DNA from: Bacteroidales bacterium
GTDB taxonomy: Bacteria > Bacteroidota > Bacteroidia > Bacteroidales > UBA932
Assembly: GCA_017428725.1 (NCBI GenBank)
Contig: JAFRQH010000037.1
Location: 1-64,000 of the forward strand
DNA: 64,000 nt
Direction of reading: 5' to 3'
The position numbers and the translations under genes were made by a program. The notes under the pieces are model-generated. The model saw only the letters and a program-made list of their open reading frames with translations. It did no database searches and was not told where the DNA came from. This document shows, in pieces, positions 33,513 to 43,566 of the stretch; the stretch's first letter is position 1; every line of letters starts with the position of its first letter.

Positions 33513-36500
33513 ATGAAAAAAATCATCACCCTGATCCTCTCGTTAGGATTGAGCCTGGTCGCCCTGGCCCAGAACGTCTCCGTGACCGGAGTCGTCGTGG
33601 ACTCGGACGGTCAGCCGATTGTCGGCGCTTTCGTGGTTGAGCGCGGGACGACCAACGGCACCATGACCGACGCGCAAGGAGCTTTCACGCTCCGCGCTGC
33701 GGAAGGGGCCGCCCTCGAAGTCTCCTGCATCGGCTACGCCAGCCAGAACGTGACCGCCACCGCGGCGCGCGCACTCCGCATCGTACTCGCAGACGATATG
33801 GAGATGCTCGAAGAGACCGTGGTCGTGGGTTACGGCGTCCAGAAGAAGAGCGTCGTGACGGCCTCCATCTCCAAGGTGGACGGCGACGACCTCAACGTGG
33901 TGCGCGCCTCCACGGTCAACGATGCCCTCAAGGGCAAGGTCTCCGGTGTCCAGATCACCCAGGCCTCCGGCCAGCCGGGCTCCGGCTCCCAGATCAAGAT
34001 CCGCGGCATCGGCACCGTCAACAATTCCAACCCTTTGTATATCGTGGACGGAATGCCCGTTGACGGCGGCATCGACTACCTCAACCCGACCGACATCGCA
34101 TCCGTCGAGATCCTCAAGGATGCCGCTTCCGCGGCCATCTACGGTGCCCGCGCCGCCAACGGCGTGGTCCTCGTGACCACGCGCACCGGCAAGAAGGGCC
34201 AGGCCACCATCACCTACAACGGCAGCTACGGCTGGCAGAACCCCTGGCGCAAGAAGGAAGTCCTCAACGCGCAGGAGTATATGGTGATCATGAACGAGGC
34301 CCGCGTCAACGACGGCAGCCTCCCGATGTACTCCGCCGCCGACATCGCTTCCGCCGGCAAGGGTACGGACTGGCAGGAGCACACCTTCAACTACAACGCG
34401 CCCGTGATGCAGCACCAGCTGTCCGTCAGCGGCGGCACCGACAAGGCCACGTATTTCGTGTCCGTGGGTTACTTCAAGCAGGACGGTATCATCGGCGGCA
34501 ACTACGACAAGTCCAACTATGAGCGCCTCTCCGTCCGCTCCAACAACACCTACGTGCCCTTCGAGACCGACGAGCGCAACTTCCTGAACAAGGTGACGGT
34601 CACGGCCAACGTGGCTTATTCCCGCATCATCTCCAAGGGGATCGAGACCAACTCCGAGTACGGCTCCGTGCTGGGTTCGGCCATCGGCTTCAACCCCACG
34701 ATCCCCGTCTACGCTTCCGAGGCCGAGGCGGCCCAGATCCTGGCTGCCCACCCGACGGCTGTCGTGGACAAGGACGGCCGCGTGTTCTCGATGCCGCCGT
34801 CCGGCTTCCAGGAGCTGACCAACCCGGTGGCCCAGCTGGCTACCAACTCCAACAGCATCGGCAACTCCGACAAGATCGTCGGCAACTTCGGCGCCGAGCT
34901 GGACATCCTCCCGGGCCTCAAGTTCAAGAGCAACTTCGGCACCGACCTGAGCTTCTGGGGCAGCGACTGGTACGGCTTCCCTTACTACAGGGGTACGATG
35001 AGCATCCTCGAGCAGAGCTACGTCGGCAGCTCGCTGAACCGTGGCCTGCGCTGGCAGACGGAGAACTACTTCTCCTACAACCAGCAGGTGGGCCGGCACT
35101 TCTTCAGCGCCGTGCTCGGCCAGTCCGCGATGAGCTACTCCTACCGCTACGTGTCCGGCAGCGACAACGAGCTGCTCGAGACCGATCCCTCGAAGGCGAA
35201 CATCGACTCCGCCATCGGCCCACGCACCAACGAGCGCGTGAGCGGCGGCACCGGCGGTTATGACGTCCAGCGCCTGGCCTCCTACTTCTTCCGCTTCGAC
35301 TACAACTTCGACGAGCGCTATATGCTCGAGTTCACGATCCGCCGCGACGGTTCTTCCCGCTTCGGTCCCGGCCACAAGTGGGCCACGTTCCCGGCCGCTT
35401 CCCTGGGTTGGAACATCTCCAACGAGCCGTGGTTCAAGTCCGGCCGCCCGGACTGGGTCGACCAGATCAAGCTCCGCGCGAGCTGGGGCCGCAACGGTAA
35501 CGAGAACATCGGCAACTTCCGCTACACGTCCCTGATGGACGGTGGCCAGAACTACTACTATGGCCCCAACGGCAAGGCTTCGATGCAGTACGGACAGTCC
35601 CCGGGCGCCCTGGCCAACTCGACCATCCGCTGGGAGGAGTCCGAGCAGACCGACCTGGGTCTGGACCTGCGCCTGTTCGACAGCCGCCTCTCCTTCGGCG
35701 TGGACTACTACAACAAGGACACCAAGGGCATGCTGATGAACCAGCCCATCCCGTCCTACGTGGGCCAGAGCGCCCCGATGTCCAACCTGGGCAAGATGAA
35801 GAACTGGGGTGTGGAGTTCGAGATCGGCTGGCAGCAGCAGGTCGGTGACTTCCACTATTCCATCAACGCCAACGCTTCCCTGCTCCGCAACCGTCTGATC
35901 GACCTGGGCAACGCCTCCGGCGAGACGATCTACGAGAACGCCGGCGCCTCCGGCCTCGGCGCGTTCGTCAAGGGACAGAACGGTGAGGTCTGGCCGTACT
36001 TCTACGGTATGAAGACCAATGGCATCTTCCAGAACTGGGAGGAGGTCAACAGCTACAAGAACGCCCAGGGTGCCCTCCTGCAGCCGGCCGCCCAGCCGGG
36101 CGACGTCCGCTTCGTGGACACCAACAACGACGGCATCGTCAACGACGACGACCGCACCAAGATCGGCAAGGGTATGCCGGACTGGACCTATGGTATCACC
36201 CTCGCGGCTGACTGGAAGGGCTTCGACGCCAACCTGTTCTTCCAGGGCGCCCTTGGCAACAACGTCTACGACTTCGCGATGCGCGGCGACATCCCCGCGA
36301 TGAACCGTCCGGCCTGGATCCTCGACCGCTGGGTCGGCGAGGGCTCGTCCAACCGCATCCCGCGCATGACCAACGCCAACCCCAACCAGAACTGGCGTTC
36401 CTCCGACCTGTATGTCAAGGATGGTTCCTTCCTCCGCCTCAAGACCGCCCAGATCGGTTATACCATCCCGGCGAACCTGCTGCGTGTGGTGCTCATCAAG

Positions 36501-36662
36501 AACATCCGCGTCTACGTGGCCGGCGAGAACCTCCTCACCTTCACCAAGTATGACGGCTTCGACCCGGAAATGGTCTCCGGCGGCTACACCACGATCGGTA
36601 TCGACCGCGGCATCTATCCGCAGGCCCGCACCATCACCGTGGGTGCTTCCATTACCTTCTAA
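33513..36662 (+). CDS. SusC-like TonB-dependent outer-membrane transporter
   Basis: A 1049-residue protein that imports oligosaccharides across the outer membrane with energy from TonB. Signal peptide (KKIITLILSLGLSLVALAQ), then a carboxypeptidase-regulatory-like domain (VTGVVVDSDGQPIVGAFVVE), the plug with the SusC hallmark EETVVVGYGVQKKSVVTASI, SGQPGSGSQIKIRGIGTVNN and NPLYIVDGMPVDGGIDYLNP, and a beta-barrel ending in an aromatic residue (ITVGASITF). The frame is open from 33447 but the signal peptide begins at the ATG at 33513. It is followed 21 bases later by SusD. Neighbouring GH16, GH3 and GH30 enzymes suggest beta-1,3/1,6-glucan oligosaccharides as cargo. Confidence 0.95.
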   Translation: MKKIITLILSLGLSLVALAQNVSVTGVVVDSDGQPIVGAFVVERGTTNGTMTDAQGAFTLRAAEGAALEVSCIGYASQNVTATAARALRIVLADDMEMLEETVVVGYGVQKKSVVTASISKVDGDDLNVVRASTVNDALKGKVSGVQITQASGQPGSGSQIKIRGIGTVNNSNPLYIVDGMPVDGGIDYLNPTDIASVEILKDAASAAIYGARAANGVVLVTTRTGKKGQATITYNGSYGWQNPWRKKEVLNAQEYMVIMNEARVNDGSLPMYSAADIASAGKGTDWQEHTFNYNAPVMQHQLSVSGGTDKATYFVSVGYFKQDGIIGGNYDKSNYERLSVRSNNTYVPFETDERNFLNKVTVTANVAYSRIISKGIETNSEYGSVLGSAIGFNPTIPVYASEAEAAQILAAHPTAVVDKDGRVFSMPPSGFQELTNPVAQLATNSNSIGNSDKIVGNFGAELDILPGLKFKSNFGTDLSFWGSDWYGFPYYRGTMSILEQSYVGSSLNRGLRWQTENYFSYNQQVGRHFFSAVLGQSAMSYSYRYVSGSDNELLETDPSKANIDSAIGPRTNERVSGGTGGYDVQRLASYFFRFDYNFDERYMLEFTIRRDGSSRFGPGHKWATFPAASLGWNISNEPWFKSGRPDWVDQIKLRASWGRNGNENIGNFRYTSLMDGGQNYYYGPNGKASMQYGQSPGALANSTIRWEESEQTDLGLDLRLFDSRLSFGVDYYNKDTKGMLMNQPIPSYVGQSAPMSNLGKMKNWGVEFEIGWQQQVGDFHYSINANASLLRNRLIDLGNASGETIYENAGASGLGAFVKGQNGEVWPYFYGMKTNGIFQNWEEVNSYKNAQGALLQPAAQPGDVRFVDTNNDGIVNDDDRTKIGKGMPDWTYGITLAADWKGFDANLFFQGALGNNVYDFAMRGDIPAMNRPAWILDRWVGEGSSNRIPRMTNANPNQNWRSSDLYVKDGSFLRLKTAQIGYTIPANLLRVVLIKNIRVYVAGENLLTFTKYDGFDPEMVSGGYTTIGIDRGIYPQARTITVGASITF

Positions 36663-36683
36663 TCCTTCAAAGCTAATAAAGAT

Positions 36684-38228
36684 ATGAAAATCAGCAATAT
36701 ACTGGCAGCCATTGCCATCGCGACCGTCCTGACCGGCTGTGGGGACAAGTTCCTGACGGCCCACTCCACGGGACAGGCTGAAGCCGGCGGAGAGGCCACG
36801 GAAGGTGCCATCGTCTCCTATCTGGCGTCCGCCTACCAGATCCTGCTCTTCGACAGCTACGCGAACCAGAACTACAACGCGGTCTTCCTGCTGTCCGACC
36901 TCCGCTCCGACGACATCTACAAGGGTGGCGGCGACGCCTCCGACCAGGCCTTCATGGGCCAGATGGCGACCTTCACCATCTCTGCGAACACCAGCCCCAC
37001 CGGTCTGTGGAGCATCTACTTCACCGGCATCCAGCGCTGCAACAACACCATCATCGCCTGCCAGAACGCCGTGGGTATGGAGGCCGCTCCCGAGCGCCTC
37101 GCCCGCTACAATGCCGAGGCGCACTTCCTGCGCGCCTACTACACGCACCTGCTGTGGAAGTACTACGGCAACATCCCGTACTTCGAGGAGCCGCTCTCCG
37201 TCGACCCGTATATGACCCGTCAGATGACGGCGGACGAGGTGTATGGCGAGATCCTCGAGGACCTGGAAGTCGCCGCCAAGGAGGGTGCCCTCCAGATGAC
37301 TTCCGCCGAGGTGGGCCGCGTCAACCGAGCAGCAGCCCTGATGCTGCGTGCCCGCGTCATCATGTACCAGAAGGACCAGGCCCGCTACGCGCAGGCGGCC
37401 TCCGACATGGCGGCCATCATCAGCAGCGGGGCCTATCAGCTCTTCCCGGATTTCGACGCTATGTGGCTGGAAGAGAATGAGTTCTGCTCCGAGTCCATCT
37501 TCGAGACCAACCAGCTGGACGCCCCGACCGGCGGCGACCAGAAGGACTGGGGCAGCGGCTGGCACGGCTACGGCACCAACCTCCCCGCCTTCATCTCCCC
37601 GAACGGCCTGGAGGATCCGAGCGGTGTGTTCAAGGGCGGCTGGGGCTTCGGCCCGGTCCGCGCCGAGTGCTGGGACATGTTCGAGGCGGGCGACGTGCGT
37701 CGCGACGCTTCGATCCTCGACTGGCGGGGTGTCAAGTACAACCCGCGCTACCAGGACACCGGTTTCTTCCAGAAGAAGTATGCGGCCCGCGAGGGGTATA
37801 ACCCGCCGCCGGGAGACCAGGACCTCAACTACGACAACAACCTCCGTCTGTTCCGCTATGCCGAGACGCTGCTCAACTATGCCGAGCTCGTGGGCGTGCT
37901 GGGCGCCAGCCCGGTCTCCGGGATCAGCGCGCAGGAATGCATGGATGCCGTCCGCAACCGTGCTGGCCTGGGTTCCGTTCCGGTGTCGGCCGAGAGCATC
38001 AAGGCCGAGCGCCGCTACGAGTTCTTCGGCGAAGGGATGCGCTTCTGGGACCTCATCCGCTGGGGTGACGCCGAGAGGGTGCTGACCGAGACGGTCAACG
38101 GCAACGGCTGGTCCTACACCCGCAAGTTCGACCCTGCGAAGGACAAGTACCTCCCCATCCCGCAGCACGAGATGGACAACACGAAGGGATTCGGCGAGTT
38201 CGAACTCAAGCAGAACAATGGCTATTAA
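36684..38228 (+). CDS. SusD/RagB-family starch-binding-like lipoprotein
   Basis: A 514-residue outer-membrane lipoprotein that acts as a lid on SusC and captures glycans. Lipobox VLTGC (Cys19) after the signal peptide, then the SusD fold: FMGQMATFTISANTSPTGLW, SIYFTGIQRCNNTIIACQN, FLRAYYTHLLWKYYGNIPYF and DEVYGEILEDLEVAAKEGAL, with the C-terminal RAECWDMFEAGDVRRDASIL, SAESIKAERRYEFFGEGMRF and WDLIRWGDAERVL typical of the family end. It sits between SusC and a glycan-binding lipoprotein. Confidence 0.95.
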   Translation: MKISNILAAIAIATVLTGCGDKFLTAHSTGQAEAGGEATEGAIVSYLASAYQILLFDSYANQNYNAVFLLSDLRSDDIYKGGGDASDQAFMGQMATFTISANTSPTGLWSIYFTGIQRCNNTIIACQNAVGMEAAPERLARYNAEAHFLRAYYTHLLWKYYGNIPYFEEPLSVDPYMTRQMTADEVYGEILEDLEVAAKEGALQMTSAEVGRVNRAAALMLRARVIMYQKDQARYAQAASDMAAIISSGAYQLFPDFDAMWLEENEFCSESIFETNQLDAPTGGDQKDWGSGWHGYGTNLPAFISPNGLEDPSGVFKGGWGFGPVRAECWDMFEAGDVRRDASILDWRGVKYNPRYQDTGFFQKKYAAREGYNPPPGDQDLNYDNNLRLFRYAETLLNYAELVGVLGASPVSGISAQECMDAVRNRAGLGSVPVSAESIKAERRYEFFGEGMRFWDLIRWGDAERVLTETVNGNGWSYTRKFDPAKDKYLPIPQHEMDNTKGFGEFELKQNNGY

Positions 38229-38256
38229 TGGATTACACCGGTAAATGCAACTGATT

Positions 38257-40152
38257 ATGAAGAAGATATTCAATGCTGTCCTCCTTGTCGGCACCGCAGC
38301 GGCCCTGCTGCTGGGCTGCCGGCCGATGGACCTGGACCTGCACAAGCTCGGCGCCCCCGTGACGGAGGACCAGCTCTCCTTCTCCACCACCCCGTCCGCC
38401 TCGACGCCCAACATCATCGAGCTCACGAACACCTCGTCCGTGAACGGCGTCGCCCTGTGGGACCTCGGCAACGGCTCGATCGTCAAGGGAGACAAGGTCT
38501 CCGCTTCCTACCCCTTCAAGGGGGACTACACCATCACGATGTCGCTCTACACGACCGGCGGCTCCGCCACGGTCTCCAAGGTGGTGTCGATCGCGGACAA
38601 TGACTTCGGCCTGCTGGACACGCCGGGCTTCAACGCCCTGACCGGCGGCGCCAACGCCACCGAGGGCAAGACCTGGGTCTTCGCCCGCTACACCTACGGC
38701 CACTTCGGCGTGGGCGACGTCAACGCCGCTCCCGAGGCCGGCGGCCCGGCCTGGTGGCAGTGCGACCCCAACGGCAAGGCCGGCTGCTCGCTCTACGACA
38801 ACACCTATACCTTCATCCAGAAGGGCACCAAGCTCATCTGGAAGAACAACGGCAGCATCTACACCAACGAGAACGGTATGAACCACCTCGGCAAGGGCGG
38901 CACGCCCAACGAGGCCGTCGGTGACTTCGACGTGCCCTACACCCCGGGCGACAACCTGTCCTTCGTCTTCGACGAGGCCGCCGGTAAGCTCACCCTGTCC
39001 GACGGTGCCTTCCTGGGCTTCTACACCGGCGTGAGCGAGTACAACATCATCAAGCTCGACGAGCACCAGTTGTATGTGTGGTGCCGCAGCGCGGCCGAAC
39101 CCGGCAACGCCTGGTACTTCATGTTCGTCCCCGAGGACGAGCTGGTCGAACCCGAACCGGAGCCCGTGGAGCCGAAGCCGGAGTCCGAGCCGGCGTGGTT
39201 CCGTCCTACGGCTGACAGCAACTTGATGGGTATGAATATGAATTACGAGAGCTGGTTCAGCGGTGCTGACTGGGGCGGCGGCCTGGAGGCCGGCATCGCG
39301 GTCAAGAACGACATCGTGATCACCGTCCCCGAAGGTGTCGGCGGCGGCGAGTGGATGGGCCAGTTCAAGATCCACACGGGCATCCCGGCCGCGGCGCGCG
39401 AGCGCTTCGACTTCAGTTGCCGGATCTCCTCCACGCAGGCCGGTACGGCCACCGTCAAGATGACTTCCGAGACGGATCCGACCGACGACAGCTTCTTCTA
39501 TGACGGCAACATCGCCGTCCCCGCCGGTGGCAGCGTCACCTTCGAGGAGGCCGACCATATGATGTACGACGCCGCGGAAGGCATCCTGCTGGTCTTCGAC
39601 TTCGGCCGCTTCCCGGCCGGCTCGGTGGTCACGATCTCCGACCTCTGCCTGCAGAAGCACATCCCGCTCAGCGAGAAGCCCGAGGTGGTGAACTTCTGGC
39701 CCACGGCCAACGTGACCACGACCCAGTGGTTCAGCGGTCCCGCGTGGGACGGCTTGCTGGAGGCGCAGGTCAAGATGCTGGAAGGCAACGGGTTCGAACT
39801 CACGGTCCCCGAGGGCGTGGGCGGCATCGAATGGATGGGTCAGTTCGCCCTCCACACCGACATCAAGGCCCTGAACTCCCACCGTTACGAGTTCTCCGCC
39901 AAGATCACGGCCACGGCGGCGAGCACCATCACCGTCAAGCTCGCCAACGATCCCGAGGAGAACGACGCCCACCTGCTCAACTATGACAACGGTGTGGGTA
40001 CCGTCGCGGGCACCGTCACCTACTCGCTCAAGGACATCTATCCGAAACCGCAGGACGCGGATGCGCTGATGCTGATCTTCGACTTCGGCCGCACCCCGGC
40101 CGGTACCAAGATCACGGTCACGGACATCGTGTTCCAGGAAAACGTCAAATAG
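38257..40152 (+). CDS. Surface glycan-binding lipoprotein with PKD-like domain and two tandem C-terminal beta-sandwich modules
   Basis: Position three of the PUL is the usual place for a surface glycan-binding protein. The 631-residue chain has a lipobox (ALLLGC), a PKD-like domain at about 35-115 (ASTPNIIELTNTSSVNGVAL), a central region similar to the glycan-binding proteins of beta-glucan loci (GKTWVFARYTYGHFGVGDVN), a Glu/Pro linker (EPEPEPVEPKPESEP) near 300-315, and two homologous carbohydrate-binding-like modules. Both carry matching motifs: WFSGADWGGGLEA/WFSGPAWDGLLEA, VPEGVGGGEWMGQF/VPEGVGGIEWMGQF and VFDFGRFPAG/IFDFGRTPAG. The ATG at 38245 is in frame, but the signal peptide fits the ATG at 38257. 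A terminator-like hairpin follows. Confidence 0.85.
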   Translation: MKKIFNAVLLVGTAAALLLGCRPMDLDLHKLGAPVTEDQLSFSTTPSASTPNIIELTNTSSVNGVALWDLGNGSIVKGDKVSASYPFKGDYTITMSLYTTGGSATVSKVVSIADNDFGLLDTPGFNALTGGANATEGKTWVFARYTYGHFGVGDVNAAPEAGGPAWWQCDPNGKAGCSLYDNTYTFIQKGTKLIWKNNGSIYTNENGMNHLGKGGTPNEAVGDFDVPYTPGDNLSFVFDEAAGKLTLSDGAFLGFYTGVSEYNIIKLDEHQLYVWCRSAAEPGNAWYFMFVPEDELVEPEPEPVEPKPESEPAWFRPTADSNLMGMNMNYESWFSGADWGGGLEAGIAVKNDIVITVPEGVGGGEWMGQFKIHTGIPAAARERFDFSCRISSTQAGTATVKMTSETDPTDDSFFYDGNIAVPAGGSVTFEEADHMMYDAAEGILLVFDFGRFPAGSVVTISDLCLQKHIPLSEKPEVVNFWPTANVTTTQWFSGPAWDGLLEAQVKMLEGNGFELTVPEGVGGIEWMGQFALHTDIKALNSHRYEFSAKITATAASTITVKLANDPEENDAHLLNYDNGVGTVAGTVTYSLKDIYPKPQDADALMLIFDFGRTPAGTKITVTDIVFQENVK

Positions 40153-40169
40153 GTTAAACAAAAGTGGTC

Positions 40170-40205
40170 GGGGACCGGGCCCCGCAGATAGCCCGGTCCC
40201 CTTTT
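40170..40205 (+). terminator. Hairpin terminator within the PUL, before GH16
   Basis: GGGGACCGGGC pairs perfectly with GCCCGGTCCCC over a 10-base loop and is followed by TTTT. It would lower expression of the glycosidase genes relative to SusC/SusD, or mark the end of the first transcript. Confidence 0.85.
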
Positions 40206-40216
40206 AACGAAAAAGT

Positions 40217-41296
40217 ATGACAAAGATGCTGTCTTCCCTGATTGCCTGCGCCCTGGCGTTGACCGCCTGCGGCGGGAAGATGCCGGCTCCCGATCCCGCA
40301 CCGGCCGCTCCCACGCTCACCTTCTCGGTGTCCGAACTGGTCCTGAACCCCCGCGGCGGAGAGTCCTCCGTACGCCTGGAGACGTCGGCGGCCTGGTCCG
40401 TGGAGACGGACGGACAGGACTGGTACGTGCTGACCACCCCGGCCCAGGTCTACAAGGGCGAGAGCATCCTCAAAGTGAATGCGTCGCCCAATATGAGCGG
40501 CGCCGCCCGCCGCGCCTCGCTCCGTTTCCGGAGCGGGGAGGCGACGGTGGAGCTGGCCCTCACCCAGGACCAGGCCTCCTTCGTGCCGGAGGGCTACAAG
40601 CTGGTCTGGCAGGACGAGTTTACCGGAACCTCGGAGGGCCTGAAGGACAAGTGGCGCTTCGAGAACTGGGCGCCCGGCTACGTCAACCACGAGCTGCAGC
40701 GCTATGTGCCGGATGACCGACGGACCTCCTACATCGAGAATGGTGCGCTGCATATCGTGGCGCGCCAGGACGGCGGCCAGGTGATCTCCGCTCGGATGAA
40801 TTCCCGCGGATCCTGGCTCTACGGCTATATGGAGGCGGCCATCCGCCTGCCCAAGGGCAAGGGCACCTGGCCCGCCTTCTGGATGATGCCGGACGACTTC
40901 TCCAAAGGCTGGCCCGCCTGCGGCGAGATCGACATCATGGAAGAGGTGGGCGTCAATCCCAACTACACTTCCTCCTCCATCCACTGCGAGGCCTACAACC
41001 ACGTCAAGAAGACCCAGAAGACGGCCGAACGGCTGACGCAGGGCGCCGAGAGCGAGTATCACATCTACGCGCTCGAGTGGACCGCGGACGCCATCCGGAC
41101 CTACGTGGACGGGGTCAAGCTGCTCGAGTTCCGCAACGACGGAGCCGGCAACGACAATACGTGGCCCTTCAACAAGAAATTCTACATCATCCTCAACCTG
41201 GCCTGGGGCGGCGATTGGGGCGGCTGGAACGGCGTGGATGCGAACGCCCTGCCCTGCACGATGCAGGTGGATTATGTACGCGTGTACCAAAAATGA
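40217..41296 (+). CDS. GH16 family endo-beta-glucanase lipoprotein (laminarinase-like)
   Basis: A 359-residue lipoprotein (lipobox ALTAC, Cys18). An N-terminal BACON-like beta sandwich (LTFSVSELVLNPRGGESSVR; SAAWSVETDGQDWYVL) is followed by the GH16 domain beginning YKLVWQDEFTGTSEGLKDKW. The catalytic signature ExDxxE is intact in GEIDIMEEVG: Glu237 nucleophile, Asp239, Glu242 acid/base. Other family blocks are GYMEAAIRLPKGKGTWPAFW and YALEWTADAIRTYVDG. This layout is that of beta-1,3- or mixed-linkage glucanases. Its stop codon overlaps the start of GH3 (ATGA), pointing to translational coupling. Confidence 0.93.
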   Translation: MTKMLSSLIACALALTACGGKMPAPDPAPAAPTLTFSVSELVLNPRGGESSVRLETSAAWSVETDGQDWYVLTTPAQVYKGESILKVNASPNMSGAARRASLRFRSGEATVELALTQDQASFVPEGYKLVWQDEFTGTSEGLKDKWRFENWAPGYVNHELQRYVPDDRRTSYIENGALHIVARQDGGQVISARMNSRGSWLYGYMEAAIRLPKGKGTWPAFWMMPDDFSKGWPACGEIDIMEEVGVNPNYTSSSIHCEAYNHVKKTQKTAERLTQGAESEYHIYALEWTADAIRTYVDGVKLLEFRNDGAGNDNTWPFNKKFYIILNLAWGGDWGGWNGVDANALPCTMQVDYVRVYQK

Positions 41297-43563
41297 CAGA
41301 CAACGACAGAATGATGAACAAGACTATACGGACCCTGGCCCTGCTGGCCGGCGCGGCGCTCTGCGCCGCCTGCGCCCAGCACCGCCCCTCGACGGTGGGC
41401 ACGACCCCCGAGGTGGAGCAGCGCGTGGAGCGCATCCTCGCGCAGATGACCCTGGCCGAGAAGGTCGGACAGATGAACCAGGTCTCCGCCGGCGGTGACC
41501 CTTCGCAGTATGCGGAGGCCCTGCGTGCCGGCCAGATCGGCTCCATCCTCAACGAGGTGGATCCGGTCCGGATCAACGAATTCCAGCGGATCGCGGTCGA
41601 GGAATCCCGCCTGGGCATCCCCCTGCTGGTGGGCCGCGACGTCATCCACGGTTTCCACACCGTCTTCCCGATCCCGCTCGGCCTCGCCGCGACCTTCGAT
41701 CCGGCGCTGGTGGAAGAGGGCGCCCGCGTGGCCGCCCTCGAGGCCACGGCCCAGGGCGTGCGCTGGACTTTCTCGCCGATGCTCGACATCGCCCGCGACC
41801 CCCGCTGGGGGCGCATCGCGGAGGGCAGCGGCGAGGACACCTGGCTGGACGCCCGGATGGGCGAGGCGATGGTGCGCGGCTACCAGGGCACGCAGTGGGA
41901 CGCCACCTCGATGGCGGCCTGCATCAAGCACTTCGTGGGCTACGGCGCCGCGGAGGGCGGCCGCGACTACAACAGCACCTTCCTGACCGAGCGCGAGCTG
42001 CGCAACGTCTACCTGCCGCCCTTCGAAGCGGCCGTCCGCGCCGGCGCGATGACGCTGATGACCTCGTTCAACGACAACGACGGCATCCCCTCCACGGCCA
42101 ACACCTTCACCCTCAAGCAGGTACTGCGTGACGAGTGGGGCTTTGACGGCCTGGTGGTGACCGACTGGAACTCGATGGGCGAGATGATCAGCCACGGCTA
42201 CGGCGCCGACCGCAAGGAGGTGGCCCGCCAGGCCATCGGAGCCGGCGTGGACATGGACATGATGACCTTCGGCTTCCTGTCGCACCTGGAAGAGCTGGTG
42301 CAGTCGGGCGCCGTCAAGGAGTCCGCCATCGATGCGGCCGTGCGCAACATCCTGCGGGTCAAGGTCCTGCTGGGGCTGTTCGAGCATCCTTACGTGGACG
42401 CCGCGGCGGCGCAGGCGGTGCAGTATGCACCGGAGCACCTCGCGGCTGCGCAGCGCACCGCCGAGGAGTCCGTCGTGCTGCTCAGGAACGAGGGGGACCT
42501 GCTCCCGCTCGACCCCGCCCGCGTGCGGACGATCCTCGTGACCGGCCCGATGGCCGACGCCCCGCACGACCAGCTCGGGACCTGGGCCTTCGACGGCCAG
42601 AAGCAGCACACGGTCACGCCGCTGGCTGCGCTCCGTGAGCGCTTCCCCGGCCGGGTGGTCTACGTGCCCGGCCTGGGCCACAGCCGCGAGCACCGCGCGC
42701 GCTTCGACGACGTGGTGGCGGCGGCCCGCCGTGCGGACGTCGTGCTGGCCTTCCTCGGCGAGGAGGCGATCCTCTCGGGCGAGGCCCACTCGCTGGCCGA
42801 CCTCAACCTCCAGGGCTCCCAGAGCGAGCTGCTCGCCGCGCTGAAGGCCGCGGGCAAGCCCGTCGTGGCCACGGTGATGGCCGGCCGCCCGCTCACCATC
42901 GAGCGCGACCTGCCCAACTGCGGCGCCCTGCTCTATGCCTTCCATCCCGGCACGATGGGCGGCCCGGCGCTGACGAACCTCATCTTCGGCGACGCCGTCC
43001 CGTCCGGCAAGACCCCCGTCACCTTCCTGCGCACGGTGGGCCAGGTGCCGATGTACTACAACCACCATATGACCGGCCGTCCGTACAACGGCGAGCTCCT
43101 GCTCGGAGACATCGCGCCGGAGGCCGGCCAGACCTCCCTGGGCAACACCTCCTATTACCTCGACTACGGCGCCTATCCGCTGTTCCCGTTCGGCTACGGC
43201 CTGAGCTACACGCGCTTCGCCTACTCCGACGTGGCGCTGGACAAGGCGGTCTATGCCACCGACGGCACGCTCCGCGTGTCCTTCACGCTCGCCAACACCG
43301 GCAGCCGCGACGCCACCGAGGTGGCGCAGGTCTACGTCCGCGACCTGGTGGGCTCGCTCACGCGCCCCGTCAAGGAGCTCAAGCACTTCGAGCGCGTGGC
43401 CCTGAAGGCCGGCGAGAGCCGCCGCGTGGAGGTGGAGATCCCCGTCAGCGAACTCGCTTTCTTCGGTGCCGACGGCACCCGGAAGGTGGAGCCGGGCGAC
43501 TTCCAGCTCTGGGTCGCCGGCGACAGCGCCTCGGGCGAACCGGTCTCATTCCAGGTCCAGTAA
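41293..43563 (+). CDS. GH3 family beta-glucosidase
   Basis: Exo-acting beta-glucosidase that cuts glucan oligosaccharides to glucose. From the ATG at 41293 the chain is 756 residues with a lipoprotein-type signal (TLALLAGAALCAAC). GH3 N-terminal barrel motifs: LAEKVGQMNQVS, GIPLLVGRDVIHGFHTVFPI, FSPMLDIARDPRWGRIAEGS, the K-H-F-x-G-Y block IKHFVGYGAAEGGRDYNS, and the nucleophile Asp (residue 291) in LVVTDWNSMG. The GH3 C-terminal domain and fibronectin-III-like end (LANTGSRDATEVAQVYVRDL) are complete. The start overlaps the GH16 stop; ATGs at 41311 and 41314 are alternative starts that give a more compact signal peptide. Confidence 0.94.
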   Translation: MTDNDRMMNKTIRTLALLAGAALCAACAQHRPSTVGTTPEVEQRVERILAQMTLAEKVGQMNQVSAGGDPSQYAEALRAGQIGSILNEVDPVRINEFQRIAVEESRLGIPLLVGRDVIHGFHTVFPIPLGLAATFDPALVEEGARVAALEATAQGVRWTFSPMLDIARDPRWGRIAEGSGEDTWLDARMGEAMVRGYQGTQWDATSMAACIKHFVGYGAAEGGRDYNSTFLTERELRNVYLPPFEAAVRAGAMTLMTSFNDNDGIPSTANTFTLKQVLRDEWGFDGLVVTDWNSMGEMISHGYGADRKEVARQAIGAGVDMDMMTFGFLSHLEELVQSGAVKESAIDAAVRNILRVKVLLGLFEHPYVDAAAAQAVQYAPEHLAAAQRTAEESVVLLRNEGDLLPLDPARVRTILVTGPMADAPHDQLGTWAFDGQKQHTVTPLAALRERFPGRVVYVPGLGHSREHRARFDDVVAAARRADVVLAFLGEEAILSGEAHSLADLNLQGSQSELLAALKAAGKPVVATVMAGRPLTIERDLPNCGALLYAFHPGTMGGPALTNLIFGDAVPSGKTPVTFLRTVGQVPMYYNHHMTGRPYNGELLLGDIAPEAGQTSLGNTSYYLDYGAYPLFPFGYGLSYTRFAYSDVALDKAVYATDGTLRVSFTLANTGSRDATEVAQVYVRDLVGSLTRPVKELKHFERVALKAGESRRVEVEIPVSELAFFGADGTRKVEPGDFQLWVAGDSASGEPVSFQVQ

Positions 43564-43566
43564 GAG

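Noticed and set aside
33543..38495. Open frame of 1650 codons on the minus strand opposite susC/susD
   Set aside because: Low-complexity antisense frame; the plus strand encodes intact SusC and SusD.
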